DNA from: an uncultured Erythrobacteraceae bacterium
GTDB taxonomy: Bacteria; Pseudomonadota; Alphaproteobacteria; Sphingomonadales; Sphingomonadaceae
NCBI GenBank assembly: GCA_946482075.1
Contig: CAMLQG010000007.1
Location: 1 to 62,726 of the forward strand
Length of the DNA: 62,726 nt
Direction: 5' to 3'
The position numbers were made by a program, and so were the translations under genes. The notes under the pieces were generated by a model, which saw nothing but the letters and a program-made list of their open reading frames with translations, was not told where the DNA came from and did not search any database. Each line of letters begins with the position of its first letter. Within the stretch, counting starts at the first letter, position 1. Shown one piece after another: positions 52,336 to 62,724 of the stretch.

Positions 52336-52788
52336 ATGAGGGCTATGCTAGAGGTGCTCAGCATGACCTATTACTGGCTCAAGGCCGGACACATCATCTT
52401 CGTGATATTCTGGATGGCGGGGCTGTTCATGCTGCCGCGCTATTACATCTACCATCAGGAGACCGAACGCGGCGGCGCCGAGGAAGCGAAATGGGTGGCA
52501 CGCGAGGAGCGGCTGCTCAAGGTGATCCTGATGCCGTCGATGGCGATCGTCTGGCTGCTTGGGCTGTCGCTCGCCTATACGACCGGCGCATTCGGCCAGA
52601 GCTGGTTCCACGCCAAGCTCGCACTGGTGCTGCTGCTGAGCTTCTATCACGGCTGGCTGGTGAGCTATGGCAAAGCCCTGGCGCGCGGCGAACGCAAGCT
52701 GGAAGGACGCACTTTGCGAATGCTGAACGAAGTGCCGGGCGTGGCTGCGGCGATCATCGTGGTGCTGGTGATCATTCGGCCGTTCTGA
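52336..52788 (+). CDS. hemJ: HemJ-type protoporphyrinogen oxidase
   Basis: This protein has up to 150 residues, with alternative ATGs at 52345 and 52363. Four membrane helices carry the conserved histidine in YYWLKAGHIIFVIFWMAG and the RYYIYHQE stretch, with FHAKLALVLLLSFYHGW in the third helix. HemJ oxidises protoporphyrinogen IX where HemG and HemY are absent. The heme-pathway partner hemE ends 22 bp upstream, so they form one operon next to the origin. Confidence 0.9.
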   Translation: MRAMLEVLSMTYYWLKAGHIIFVIFWMAGLFMLPRYYIYHQETERGGAEEAKWVAREERLLKVILMPSMAIVWLLGLSLAYTTGAFGQSWFHAKLALVLLLSFYHGWLVSYGKALARGERKLEGRTLRMLNEVPGVAAAIIVVLVIIRPF

Positions 52789-52984
52789 TCCGCATGCTAT
52801 TCGCTCGTCACCTGCGGTGAAACGAGGATTCTGCGGGACTTTTCCGAATTGACGGAAAGCCGGACGAGGCCTATCTCCACTCCATCTCCGGCTGCGGTCG
52901 CCCATCCCGGCGCGACCAGGTCTGCTTTCCCAAAGCCCAATCGACCTTTCGGCCGCTCCATAATATCATCACCGGAAAACCGCG

Positions 52985-54241
<1,257 letters not shown>

Positions 54242-54243
54242 GG

Positions 54244-54273
54244 TCCATCGCCAATCGATCCATCGCCAATCGA
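54244..54273. repeat. 15-bp perfect tandem duplication after rho
   Basis: TCCATCGCCAATCGA occurs twice in a row (54244-54258 and 54259-54273) in the 36 bp between rho and the convergent GGDEF gene. There are no genes in it. It looks like a recent slip or duplication event. Confidence 0.8.
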
Positions 54274-54277
54274 GACG

Positions 54278-55303
54278 TCACTTTCCCGGGACGGCGATCC
54301 GCGTTTCCGAACGGGCGCGTTCGCTCCGTGCAGATCGCCGCTTCGGCAGCGGATGGATTCGATCGTCGGATTCGGGCGGTGGCGGCCCTGCCAGGAGCCG
54401 TTCGCGATGCACGCCCAGGACCTTGTCATCGCGATGCAGTGTGGCGATGGCAAGCGCGGCGCCGGCTTCCTTGGCTTCGTACATCAGCTCGTCGGCGAAC
54501 TTCATCTCGCTTTCCAATGCGCGCGTGCCGGGGGGGATGATGATCACGCCGACGCTGCAGCGCAGCTGCGGACAAGTGGCCGATGTCGCGCGGTTCATCG
54601 TCTCGTGCAGGCGTTCCGCCACCGTGCCGGCGGCTGCTTCGTCCTTCACGCTCATATAGATCAGGAATTCGTCGCCGCCGATTCGCGCCAGCACGTCGTG
54701 CTTGCGGATCATCCTGCGGGCATGTTCGGCGAAAGCGACGAGGCCCTGGTCACCTTTCGCATGGCCTTGGAGATCGTTGAGCTGCTTCAATCCGTCGAGA
54801 TCGGCATAGGCGAGGATCTTCCAGTCGCACGATACGGTTTCCGCGCCGGCGAGTTCGAAGAAGGCCTGCCGGTTCAGCGCCCCGGTCAAGGGATCGGTCC
54901 GCGCCAGCCGCCATTCGCGGATATAGGATTGCCGCGCATTGTTGAGCAGCGCGATGATCATCGCCACGGCAAGTATCCGCATCGCGATCCCGGCAATAGG
55001 CGCATCCTCGCCCATCGGATAGACCTGTAGTCCGTTGGCCGTGAGAGAGGCACCGGCGCAGGCCAGCATGATCACGATCGCGGTGCGCCAGCCGAGCGAC
55101 CATGCGGCAAAGCCGATCAGCATCAGATAGGCCGGGCCGAACCAGGCGTGATGGTCGGTAAGGAAATCGAAAATCGCGATAAGCGCGATGCTGGCCGCAA
55201 GAATGGTCCAAGCCCGCGCCGGGGGGATATGGAACGGGATGGAGGCATGGCTGCTCCTGCCCGCGGAGGGATGCTTGCGTCGTTCGGATGAGACCCGTCC
55301 CAT
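54278..55303 (-). CDS. Membrane-bound GGDEF diguanylate cyclase
   Basis: This 341-residue protein has an N-terminal membrane region with about five helices (residues 30-125), then the GGDEF domain (about 135-300) with LARTDPLTGALNRQAFFEL, YADLDGLKQLND and the active motif RIGGDEFLIY. The metal-binding and catalytic residues are intact, so it should make cyclic di-GMP. There is no clear RxxD inhibitory site before the GGDEF. The C-terminal tail of about 40 residues is basic and disordered. It is convergent with rho. Confidence 0.92.
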   Translation of the reverse strand: MGRVSSERRKHPSAGRSSHASIPFHIPPARAWTILAASIALIAIFDFLTDHHAWFGPAYLMLIGFAAWSLGWRTAIVIMLACAGASLTANGLQVYPMGEDAPIAGIAMRILAVAMIIALLNNARQSYIREWRLARTDPLTGALNRQAFFELAGAETVSCDWKILAYADLDGLKQLNDLQGHAKGDQGLVAFAEHARRMIRKHDVLARIGGDEFLIYMSVKDEAAAGTVAERLHETMNRATSATCPQLRCSVGVIIIPPGTRALESEMKFADELMYEAKEAGAALAIATLHRDDKVLGVHRERLLAGPPPPESDDRIHPLPKRRSARSERARSETRIAVPGK

Positions 55304-55358
55304 GGCTCCGAGCCCTAGCGAGATATGCCTAATTCGGCGTTAAATTGCGTAACTGACC

Positions 55359-56942
55359 CTAATGCGTGCGGCGGAAGCTGTCGGCGCGGGCCATCGCCCA
55401 CTGCCTCGCGAGCGGCGTGCCTTCCGCGTCTTCCAGCAATGCGCGCGGTGCGATGAAAGGATGGGTGCGGTCGACCGGGCTGGTCTGCGCGATGTTGATT
55501 CTCTCGCGCATGTCCATCGGCGAAATCTCCCATGGATTCTGCAGCCCCATGGCGACCACGATCTCGCGCAGGCTGTGGAGCGTCGAGCGGTGGAAACGGA
55601 CCACGCGTTCGGCCTTGTCTTCCACCACCAGCCCGCGCTGGCGCCAGGCGGACTGGGTGGCGACGCCGGTCGGGCACGCGCCGGTATGGCATTTCATCGA
55701 CTGTACGCAGCCCAGCGCGAACATGAAGGCGCGCGCGGCATTGCACCAGTCCGCGCCCAGGCCGAAGGCATCAGCCATGCCGGCGCCCGAATGAACCTTG
55801 CCCGATGCGCCGATCCTGACGCGATCCTTCAACCCCGTGCCGACCAGCGCGTTGCGGACCCAGACCAGCCCTTCGCGCAGCGGCATGCCCACGCTGTTGG
55901 TCAGCTCCAGTGGAGCAGCGCCCGTGCCGCCTTCCCCGCCATCCACCACGATGAAATCGGGGGTGATCTCCGTCGCCAGCATGGCTTTGGCCAGCGCCAG
56001 GATCTCGTGCGGCTGGCCGACGCAGAGCTTGAGCCCCACCGGCTTGCCGCCCGATAATTCGCGCAGCTGGGCAAGCCATTCCATCAGTCCGATAGGTGTG
56101 GAAAAGGTCGAATGGGCGGCGGGCGAGATGACGTCACGCCCCACGGGCACGCCGCGCGTCTCCGCGATTTCCGCCGTCACTTTGGCCCCGGGAAGGATGC
56201 CGCCATGCCCCGGCTTCGCGCCCTGGCTGAGCTTGATCTCGATCAGCTTGACCTGATCGTGCCGGGCTACATCGGCGAAGCGGGCGGGATCGAACTTTCC
56301 CTCGGCGTTGCGGCAGCCGAAATAGCCGCTCGCGATCTGCCAGACGAGATCGCCGCCATTCTCGCGATGATAGCGCGAGATCGAGCCTTCGCCCGTGTCA
56401 TGCGCGAAATTGCCCATCTTCGCGCCCTTGTTCAGCGCTTCGATCGCCCGGGCCGAGATCGAGCCGAAGCTCATCGCCGAGATGTTCAGCAGGGAGGAAG
56501 AATAGGGCTGCCTGCAGTCCGGCCCGCCGATATCGACCCGCCACTCCGCCGGCGCCTGGTCGTTCGGCACGATGGAATGGCCGATCCAGCGATATTCGTT
56601 CGAATAGACGTCGAGCTCGGTGCCCATCGGGTGGGAATCGAGTTGTCCCTTGGCGCGAGCATAGACCAGTGCGCGTTCGTCATGGTTGAACGGGAAGCCT
56701 TCCAGGTCGCCTTCCACGAAATAGGCCCGCACGAACGGACGCAGATCCTCCGACAGCCAGCGGAAACGCGCGATCAGCGGATAGTTCCGGCGCAGCGTGT
56801 GCCGCTGCTGAAAGAAGTCCCACAGCCCGATCAGGAACAGCGGGATCGTGATCGCGAAAGCCCAGTGGAGCAACGGCAGCGCGCTGACCGCGACGCCGAG
56901 CGCGAGCAGGACGGGGATCAGATAGCGGGGAGCGGTATCCAT
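55359..56942 (-). CDS. FMN-binding glutamate synthase family protein
   Basis: This 527-residue protein has two N-terminal membrane helices, then a GltB central/FMN-type domain with the core motifs MSFGSISARAIEALNKGAKM, GGDLVWQIASGYFGCRN, GAKPGHGGILPGAKV, VDGGEGGTGAAP and CIQCxxC-like GACPTGVATQ. It resembles the FMN domain of glutamate synthase but lacks the amidotransferase domain. The role is uncertain; related stand-alone proteins may use other nitrogen donors. It lies 12 bp downstream of the dienelactone hydrolase gene. Confidence 0.9.
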   Translation of the reverse strand: MDTAPRYLIPVLLALGVAVSALPLLHWAFAITIPLFLIGLWDFFQQRHTLRRNYPLIARFRWLSEDLRPFVRAYFVEGDLEGFPFNHDERALVYARAKGQLDSHPMGTELDVYSNEYRWIGHSIVPNDQAPAEWRVDIGGPDCRQPYSSSLLNISAMSFGSISARAIEALNKGAKMGNFAHDTGEGSISRYHRENGGDLVWQIASGYFGCRNAEGKFDPARFADVARHDQVKLIEIKLSQGAKPGHGGILPGAKVTAEIAETRGVPVGRDVISPAAHSTFSTPIGLMEWLAQLRELSGGKPVGLKLCVGQPHEILALAKAMLATEITPDFIVVDGGEGGTGAAPLELTNSVGMPLREGLVWVRNALVGTGLKDRVRIGASGKVHSGAGMADAFGLGADWCNAARAFMFALGCVQSMKCHTGACPTGVATQSAWRQRGLVVEDKAERVVRFHRSTLHSLREIVVAMGLQNPWEISPMDMRERINIAQTSPVDRTHPFIAPRALLEDAEGTPLARQWAMARADSFRRTH

Positions 56943-56954
56943 CCGCCAGCTCCG

Positions 56955-57653
56955 TCAGCCGAGATGGTCCTTAAAGAAGGCTTCCGTGCGCCCGTCCGCG
57001 AGTTGCGCGCCAGCCTCGTCGCGCCGGTTGCCCTCTGTCGCGGCGAAGCCGTGATCGAGCCCGGGATAATCGTGGAGCGTCACGCGCGGATGATCGTCGA
57101 GCCCCGCATGGATCGCCTGTTGCGCTTCCGGCGGGACGAAGCTGTCGGCAGTGGGGATATGAAGCAGCAGGGGATTGGCGATCGCGTGCTTCTCGCCCAG
57201 CATCTGGTCGATCATCACGCCGTAATAGCCGACGCTGGCATCGATATCGGTGCGCGCTGCCGCGAGATAGGCCATCCGTCCGCCCAGACAGAAACCGACC
57301 AGCCCCACCTTGGGCACACCGGCTTCGCGCCGGAGCCAGTGGATCAGCGCTTCAATGTCCTGCACGCCGAGATCGGCATCGAACTGCCCGAAATAGCCGA
57401 AGGCCTCCTGCAGTTCGGCTTCGACATCCGGATTCAGCTCCACGCCGGGAGCGAAGCGCCAGAAGATGTCGGGCGCGGCGGCGAGATAGCCCTTCGCGGC
57501 CCAATCATCGCATTTGGCGCGAATTCCGGCATTCACGCCGAAGATCTCGGGGATCACGATGATCGCGGCGGCGGGAACGCCGGCGGGGCGCGCGACATAG
57601 GCGGGGATCCGGCCATCGCCGTCGAGGGCAGGGACCTGTACGGTTTCAGACAT
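56955..57653 (-). CDS. Dienelactone hydrolase family protein
   Basis: The ATG at 57653 gives 232 residues. The alpha/beta-hydrolase triad fits the DLH family: nucleophile Cys122 in VGFCLGGRMAYL, the acidic residue in HIPTADSFVP and His in DYPGLDHGFAATEG. The PEIFGVNAGIR segment near residue 36 is also diagnostic. Family members open dienelactones in chlorocatechol breakdown but many are general carboxylesterases. No other aromatic-degradation gene is near. An upstream extension of about 68 residues runs into the neighbouring intergenic region and is rejected. Confidence 0.9.
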   Translation of the reverse strand: MSETVQVPALDGDGRIPAYVARPAGVPAAAIIVIPEIFGVNAGIRAKCDDWAAKGYLAAAPDIFWRFAPGVELNPDVEAELQEAFGYFGQFDADLGVQDIEALIHWLRREAGVPKVGLVGFCLGGRMAYLAAARTDIDASVGYYGVMIDQMLGEKHAIANPLLLHIPTADSFVPPEAQQAIHAGLDDHPRVTLHDYPGLDHGFAATEGNRRDEAGAQLADGRTEAFFKDHLG

Positions 57654-57737
57654 CGTGTTCTCCTTCGTTGCTGCGAGACTACGCGGGCGCGATGGACTTT
57701 GCCAAGGCCGTGTGACAGGTTTGCGCGATGGTGTGAG

Positions 57738-57765
57738 GCCGAGTGCCTGGCGCCGAGTGCCTGGC
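57738..57765. repeat. 14-bp perfect tandem duplication
   Basis: GCCGAGTGCCTGGC is repeated head to tail at 57738-57751 and 57752-57765, just upstream of the small DUF6489-like gene at 57778. It could affect expression of that gene. It resembles the 15-bp tandem duplication after rho at 54244. Confidence 0.75.
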
Positions 57766-57777
57766 GGAGGTCGCTGA

Positions 57778-58047
57778 ATGAAAGTGAATGTCGAGATCGA
57801 ATGCACGCCGGACGAGGCGCGGCGCTTCATGGGCCTGCCCGATGTGAGCAAGGCCAACGAAGTCTATGTCGAGCATCTGACCAAGGCGATGAAAGGCGTG
57901 ACCAGTCTGGAGCAGTTGAAGGATTATGCGCAGAACCTCGCGCCGATGGGTCAGATGGGACTGAAGCTGTTCCAGAACATCATGGCCAGCGGTGCTGCCT
58001 TCACCGAAGCGGCGACCGGCGGTGCGAAGTCGCGCCGCAAGTCCTGA
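57778..58047 (+). CDS. DUF6489-like small protein
   Basis: This 89-residue, soluble protein has a first strand (MKVNVEIECTPDEARRFMGLPDV) and a helical remainder including MGQMGLKLFQNIMASGAA, ending in a basic AKSRRKS. It resembles a family of short alphaproteobacterial proteins found just before mnmE (DUF6489), with no known function. A ribosome binding site GGAGG lies at 57766-57770. Confidence 0.75.
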   Translation: MKVNVEIECTPDEARRFMGLPDVSKANEVYVEHLTKAMKGVTSLEQLKDYAQNLAPMGQMGLKLFQNIMASGAAFTEAATGGAKSRRKS

Positions 58048-58086
58048 CCCCCTATTTCTCGGCCTGCTGTGGGGCCGTTCTGACTC

Positions 58087-59358
58087 ATGGATACGATCTT
58101 CGCCCTTTCAAGCGGACAGCCGCCTGCGGGGATAGCGGTGATCCGCATAAGCGGGCCGCATGCGAGCGCGGCGCTGGTATCGCTGACGGGCGCCCTGCCT
58201 GCGGCGCGGCGCGCCACTCATGCGTCGCTGCGCGCTGCTGACGGGACAATGCTCGACGATGCGCTGGTGCTCTGGCTGCCCGGCCCCGGCACCGCGACGG
58301 GGGAAGATGTGGCGGAAGTCCACTGCCATGGCGGCCGCGCAGTGGTGCGTGCGGTGGCGCTGGCGCTGGTATCGCTGCCCGGCCTGCGCGCGGCCGAGCC
58401 CGGCGAATTCACCAGGCGGGCCTTCGCCAATGGCCGGATTGACCTTGCGGAGGCGGAGGGGCTGGCGGATCTTCTGTCGGCCGAGACCGAACTGCAGCGA
58501 CGCTCGGCGCTGGCGATGGCGGGCGGGGCCTTGTCGCGTGCGGTCGAGGGCTGGCGCGTGGCGGTGCTGGGCCTGTCCGCGCAAGTCGAAGCCGTGCTGG
58601 ACTTCGCCGATGAGGATGATGTCGCGGCATTGTCGGCGGATTTTCTGCAGAGGATCGCCGATCTTTCGGGAGAGATCGCCGCCTGGTTGGCGAAACCCCA
58701 TGCCGAAGTGCTGAAGGAAGGCTACCGGATCGTCTTGGCGGGACCACCGAACGCCGGTAAATCGGCCCTTTTCAATGCGTTGGTGGAAAGCGAGGCGGCG
58801 ATTACCTCACCCACCGCCGGGACGACGCGCGATGTGATCTTGCGGCCGGTGGCGATGGCCGGGATTCCGTTCTCTTTCGTCGATACTGCGGGCCTGCATG
58901 AAGGCACGGGCGACGCTATCGAGGCGATCGGGATCGATCTTGCGCGCGCCGAACTCGAGCGCGCCGATCTGGTATTGTGGCTCGGTCCCGAGGGCGAGGG
59001 GCCGGACGACGCCTGGGAGATCGAGGCGCAGGCCGATCGCGATGACCGCCTGCGCAAGACGAGGGCAGCTCATCGCGTTTCGGCCGTTACCGGTGAGGGT
59101 CTTGACGGTCTGCGGCAGGCGCTGGTCGATCACGCACGGGCCGCGATGCCCGCGCCGGGCGAGGCGGCGCTCAATGCCCGGCAGCGGGCATTTCTCCGGG
59201 AGGCGCATGATGCGCTGGCTGGAGCGGGAGCGGTTGATCCCCTGCTGACAGCGGAAGCGTTCCGCCTGGCGCGCGTTTCGTTCGACCGGCTCACCGGGCG
59301 CGCGACGACTGAAGACATGCTCGACGCGCTGTTCGGACGCTTCTGCATCGGGAAGTAG
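58087..59358 (+). CDS. mnmE: tRNA modification GTPase MnmE
   Basis: This 423-residue protein has the N-terminal tetrahydrofolate-binding domain (MDTIFALSSGQPPAGIAVIR), helical region, inserted G domain (P-loop GPPNAGKSALFNAL near residue 220, then TTRDVIL and DTAGLHEG) and the conserved C-terminal CIGK. With MnmG it adds carboxymethylaminomethyl to U34 of some tRNAs. It is adjacent to mnmG, and the parS site lies between the two genes. Confidence 0.97.
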   Translation: MDTIFALSSGQPPAGIAVIRISGPHASAALVSLTGALPAARRATHASLRAADGTMLDDALVLWLPGPGTATGEDVAEVHCHGGRAVVRAVALALVSLPGLRAAEPGEFTRRAFANGRIDLAEAEGLADLLSAETELQRRSALAMAGGALSRAVEGWRVAVLGLSAQVEAVLDFADEDDVAALSADFLQRIADLSGEIAAWLAKPHAEVLKEGYRIVLAGPPNAGKSALFNALVESEAAITSPTAGTTRDVILRPVAMAGIPFSFVDTAGLHEGTGDAIEAIGIDLARAELERADLVLWLGPEGEGPDDAWEIEAQADRDDRLRKTRAAHRVSAVTGEGLDGLRQALVDHARAAMPAPGEAALNARQRAFLREAHDALAGAGAVDPLLTAEAFRLARVSFDRLTGRATTEDMLDALFGRFCIGK

Positions 59359-59359
59359 G

Positions 59360-59375
59360 TGTTCCACGTGGAACA
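59360..59375. other. parS: parS site 1 (between mnmE and mnmG)
   Basis: TGTTCCACGTGGAACA is a perfect 16-bp palindrome, one base after the mnmE stop codon. It matches the alphaproteobacterial ParB target. The rest of the gap to 59462 shows no other feature. Confidence 0.9.
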
Positions 59376-59462
59376 CGAACGCGCACATGCAGAATGAATC
59401 TGGTTGCCAGGATGCCCCCATGCCTTTGACCGGAATCGGCATTTCCAGTATCGCGCGCGGCG

Positions 59463-61313
59463 ATGGAAGCATTCGATATCCTGGTTGTAGGCGGTGGCCA
59501 TGCCGGTTGCGAGGCCGCGGCGGTGGCCGCGCGGATGGGTGCGCGCACCGGTCTCGTCAGTTTCGACCTTTCCGCGATCGGCGCGATGAGCTGCAATCCG
59601 GCGATCGGCGGGCTGGGCAAGGGCCATCTCGTGCGCGAAGTCGATGCGTTCGACGGGCTGATCGCGCGTGCGGCCGACAAGGCCGCAATCCATTATCGGA
59701 TGCTCAACCGCTCGAAAGGCAGCGCCGTCTGGGGGCCGCGGATCCAGGCGGACCGGGTGTTGTTCAAGGCCGCGATCCAGCGTCTTCTGGCGGAGCAGGG
59801 CGATCTCACCTTGATTGCGGGCGAGGCCGCGGAACTGATTCGACGCGGAGGCCGCGCGGTCGGGCTGCGCTTGGGTGATGGCACCGCGATTGAGGCGCGC
59901 GCCGTGGTGCTGTGCACTGGAACGTTCCTGGGCGGAACGCTATTCCGCGGTGAGGAACGGATGACGGGCGGGCGGATCGGCGAAAGCTCGGCACAGAGGC
60001 TCGCGGCGCAGATGCGCGACGCCGAGCTGCCGATGGCCCGGCTTAAGACCGGTACGCCGCCGCGTCTCGATGGGCGGACGATTGACTGGGCCCGGCTGGA
60101 CGAGCAGCCGTCGGACACGGATTTCTGGACGATGTCCCCGCTCACATCCGTGCGGCGCAATCCGCAGATCTTCTGCGCGATCACGCGGACCAATGCACGC
60201 AGCCATCAGGTGATCCGTGACAATCTTCACCGATCCCCCTTGTTCACCGGCGCGATCGATGCGCGCGGGCCGCGATACTGCCCCTCGATCGAAGACAAGA
60301 TCCACCGCTTTGCCGATCGCGACGGTCACCAGATCTTCCTGGAGCCGGAAGGGGCGGGGACGCATCTGGTCTATCCCAACGGCATCAGCACATCGCTGCC
60401 GGCGGATGTCCAGCTCGCGATGCTGCGCACGATGGAAGGGTTGGAAGCGGTCGAGATGGAAGTGCCCGGCTACGCGGTCGAGTATGATCATATCGATCCG
60501 CGTGCGCTTCACTCCAGCCTGGAACTGCGCGCGATGCCGGGGCTCTATTGCGCGGGTCAGATCAACGGCACGACCGGCTATGAGGAAGCGGCGGCTCAAG
60601 GGCTCGTCGCCGGTATGCACGCGGCGGCGGCCGCGCTCGGCCGGGTGCCAGCTCCACTCGATCGTGCGAACTCCTATCTGGCAGTGATGATCGATGACCT
60701 CACGCTGCACGGTGTGAGCGAGCCCTATCGCATGCTCACGGCGCGAGCGGAATATCGCTTGCGCCTGCGTGCGAACAACGCATCGAGTCGTCTGACCCCG
60801 TTGGCGATCACGACAGGTTGTGTGGGCGCGAAACGGCGCGAATGGTTCGCCCGACGAGAGGATGCGCGCGCGCGGTGGGACGATGCCCTGTCGGCCGAAG
60901 CGCCCGCGGCGGACCTGGCACGCGTAGGCCTGCCCGTGCGCGCGGATGGCGGGCGGTTGCCCTTGCGCGAATGGCTGCGGTTCGGAGGGGTCGAACTGGA
61001 AAACCTAAGCTCGTGGTTGCCTGGTGATCTCGACAGGTCGAGCGAGATCGCGTCCGAAATCGCCGAAGACGCCGCCTATGCGCCTTACCTTGCGCGGCAA
61101 GATGCCGAACTGCGGGATCTTCGCGCGAGCGAGCAGGTGGCGTTGGGGGCCGATTTTCCCTTTGCTTCGGTTCCGGGCCTCTCGAACGAGATGGTCGAAC
61201 GCCTGGCGGCGGCGCAGCCGGCGACTTTGGCGGTTGCCGGACGGATCGCGGGAATCACGCCAGCGGCATTGGCAGCGCTGCTGGTCCACGCCCGACGCCG
61301 GTCCGCGGCATGA
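59463..61313 (+). CDS. mnmG: tRNA uridine-5-carboxymethylaminomethyl enzyme MnmG
   Basis: This 616-residue protein has FAD motif [23 protein letters not shown], then [64 protein letters not shown] and [15 protein letters not shown]. The C-terminal helical domain completes the family. It works with MnmE in U34 modification. The stop overlaps the rsmG start (ATGA). Confidence 0.97.
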   Translation: MEAFDILVVGGGHAGCEAAAVAARMGARTGLVSFDLSAIGAMSCNPAIGGLGKGHLVREVDAFDGLIARAADKAAIHYRMLNRSKGSAVWGPRIQADRVLFKAAIQRLLAEQGDLTLIAGEAAELIRRGGRAVGLRLGDGTAIEARAVVLCTGTFLGGTLFRGEERMTGGRIGESSAQRLAAQMRDAELPMARLKTGTPPRLDGRTIDWARLDEQPSDTDFWTMSPLTSVRRNPQIFCAITRTNARSHQVIRDNLHRSPLFTGAIDARGPRYCPSIEDKIHRFADRDGHQIFLEPEGAGTHLVYPNGISTSLPADVQLAMLRTMEGLEAVEMEVPGYAVEYDHIDPRALHSSLELRAMPGLYCAGQINGTTGYEEAAAQGLVAGMHAAAAALGRVPAPLDRANSYLAVMIDDLTLHGVSEPYRMLTARAEYRLRLRANNASSRLTPLAITTGCVGAKRREWFARREDARARWDDALSAEAPAADLARVGLPVRADGGRLPLREWLRFGGVELENLSSWLPGDLDRSSEIASEIAEDAAYAPYLARQDAELRDLRASEQVALGADFPFASVPGLSNEMVERLAAAQPATLAVAGRIAGITPAALAALLVHARRRSAA

Positions 61314-61951
61314 TTCGCAATGAGGCCGAGGCGCGTGCCTATGTCGGTGACCGGTGCGATGGGGAAAGCCTGGCGCGGCTCGATCGATTGGCGGAACTGA
61401 TCCGGTCCGAAAACGAGCGGCAGAACCTTATCGCCAAGCCGACGGTCGACGAGATCTGGCGCCGTCATATTGCGGATAGCGCACAACTTCTCGCCCATGT
61501 TCCACGTGGAACAGCGCCTGACCTGTGGCTGGATCTGGGAACCGGCGCCGGCTTTCCCGGCCTGGTGATCGCGGTGATGCGTCCGGAATGGAATGTTCGC
61601 ATGGTCGAATCGCGGAAGCTGCGAATCGAATGGCTCGAGCATGCGCGAATCGATCTGGGGCTGGCAAACTGCGAAGTGCTCGGTGAACGGCTCGAACGTG
61701 TCACAAGCTTCCCTGCCGCTGTCATTTCGGCGCGCGCTTTCGCCCCGATGCCGAGGCTGCTCGATCTTTCCGCGCGTTTTTCCACAAGCGACACGCTTTG
61801 GCTGTTGCCGAAGGGGCGGTCGGCCACGCAAGATTTGAACTCGCTTCCCGCCGCGCAACGCGCACTGTTTCACGTGGAACAATCGCAAACCGATTTCGAG
61901 GCGGGTATCATCGTTGGCAGACTGAACGGGAGCGCGAGACGCAAACCATGA
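61310..61951 (+). CDS. rsmG: 16S rRNA (guanine-527-N7)-methyltransferase
   Basis: This 213-residue protein has the SAM-binding loop [21 protein letters not shown] and the family pattern [15 protein letters not shown] with [20 protein letters not shown]. It methylates G527 in the decoding region. Two parS sites lie within the gene, encoding HVPRGTA near residue 64 and LFHVEQS near residue 188, so these residues are constrained by DNA function. ATGA overlaps connect it to mnmG and parA. Confidence 0.96.
   Translation: MIRNEAEARAYVGDRCDGESLARLDRLAELIRSENERQNLIAKPTVDEIWRRHIADSAQLLAHVPRGTAPDLWLDLGTGAGFPGLVIAVMRPEWNVRMVESRKLRIEWLEHARIDLGLANCEVLGERLERVTSFPAAVISARAFAPMPRLLDLSARFSTSDTLWLLPKGRSATQDLNSLPAAQRALFHVEQSQTDFEAGIIVGRLNGSARRKP
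61498..61513. other. parS: parS site 2 (inside rsmG)
   Basis: TGTTCCACGTGGAACA, identical to site 1, lies within the rsmG reading frame. Confidence 0.9.
61866..61881. other. parS: parS site 3 (3' end of rsmG)
   Basis: TGTTTCACGTGGAACA differs from the perfect palindrome at one position but matches the parS core CACGTG with both flanks. It is 67 bp upstream of the parA start. Confidence 0.85.
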
Positions 61952-62724
61952 TCCGGATCGCCATCGCTAATCAGAAGGGTGGGGTGGGCAAGACCACCAC
62001 CGCCATCAACATGGCTACTGCCATGGCCGCAACCGGCTGGAAGACGCTGCTGGTCGATCTCGATCCGCAAGGCAATGCGTCCACCGGTATCGGTATCGAC
62101 GCCGCCTCGCGGATCAATTCCAGCTATGATCTGCTGGTCGACAAGATGCCTCTTGCGGAGTGCATCCAGCCAACGAGAATACCCGGTCTTGATGTCGTTC
62201 CGGCCACGGTCGATCTGAGCGGCGCGGAAGTGGAACTCGTCTCGGTGGAAAATCGCAGTGACCGCCTGCGCGATGCGCTTGCCGGTCATATGGCGCATGA
62301 TGTCTGCTTCATCGATTGTCCTCCCTCTCTGGGCTTGCTGACGCTCAACGCCTTGGCGACGGCGGACACGTTGCTCGTGCCGTTGCAGTGCGAATTCTTC
62401 GCGCTCGAAGGATTGAGCCAGCTTCTGCTGACAGTGGAACGGGTACAGCAGCGCTTCAATCCGGATCTCGGAATCATCGGCGTGGTGCTGACCATGTTCG
62501 ATCGTCGTAACCGCCTGACCGACCAAGTGGTCGACGATGTGCGCGATTGCCTGGGTGAGCTGGTGTTCGAAGCGGTCATTCCGCGCAATGTCCGCCTGTC
62601 CGAAGCGCCGAGCCATGGGCTTCCGGCCCTGGTCTATGATCATGCCTGCGCGGGCAGCCGCGCCTATATGGCGCTGGCTCGCGAATTGATCGGCCGCCTG
62701 CCAGAAAAGAGGAAAGCCGCATGA
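61948..62724 (+). CDS. parA: Chromosome partitioning ATPase ParA
   Basis: The ATG at 61948 (ATGA overlap with rsmG) gives 258 residues. The deviant Walker A KGGVGKTTT near residues 10-18, LLVDLDPQGNAST and IDCPPSLGLLTLNAL identify a chromosomal ParA/Soj. It forms nucleoid-bound dimers whose ATPase is stimulated by ParB, moving the origin. The parS sites and the parB start next to it complete the system. Confidence 0.96.
   Translation: MIRIAIANQKGGVGKTTTAINMATAMAATGWKTLLVDLDPQGNASTGIGIDAASRINSSYDLLVDKMPLAECIQPTRIPGLDVVPATVDLSGAEVELVSVENRSDRLRDALAGHMAHDVCFIDCPPSLGLLTLNALATADTLLVPLQCEFFALEGLSQLLLTVERVQQRFNPDLGIIGVVLTMFDRRNRLTDQVVDDVRDCLGELVFEAVIPRNVRLSEAPSHGLPALVYDHACAGSRAYMALARELIGRLPEKRKAA

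Noticed and set aside
56112..58241. 709-residue ORF antisense to the glutamate-synthase-like and hydrolase genes
   Set aside because: It is longer than its neighbours only because stop codons are rare at this G+C content; the opposite strand encodes two recognisable enzymes.
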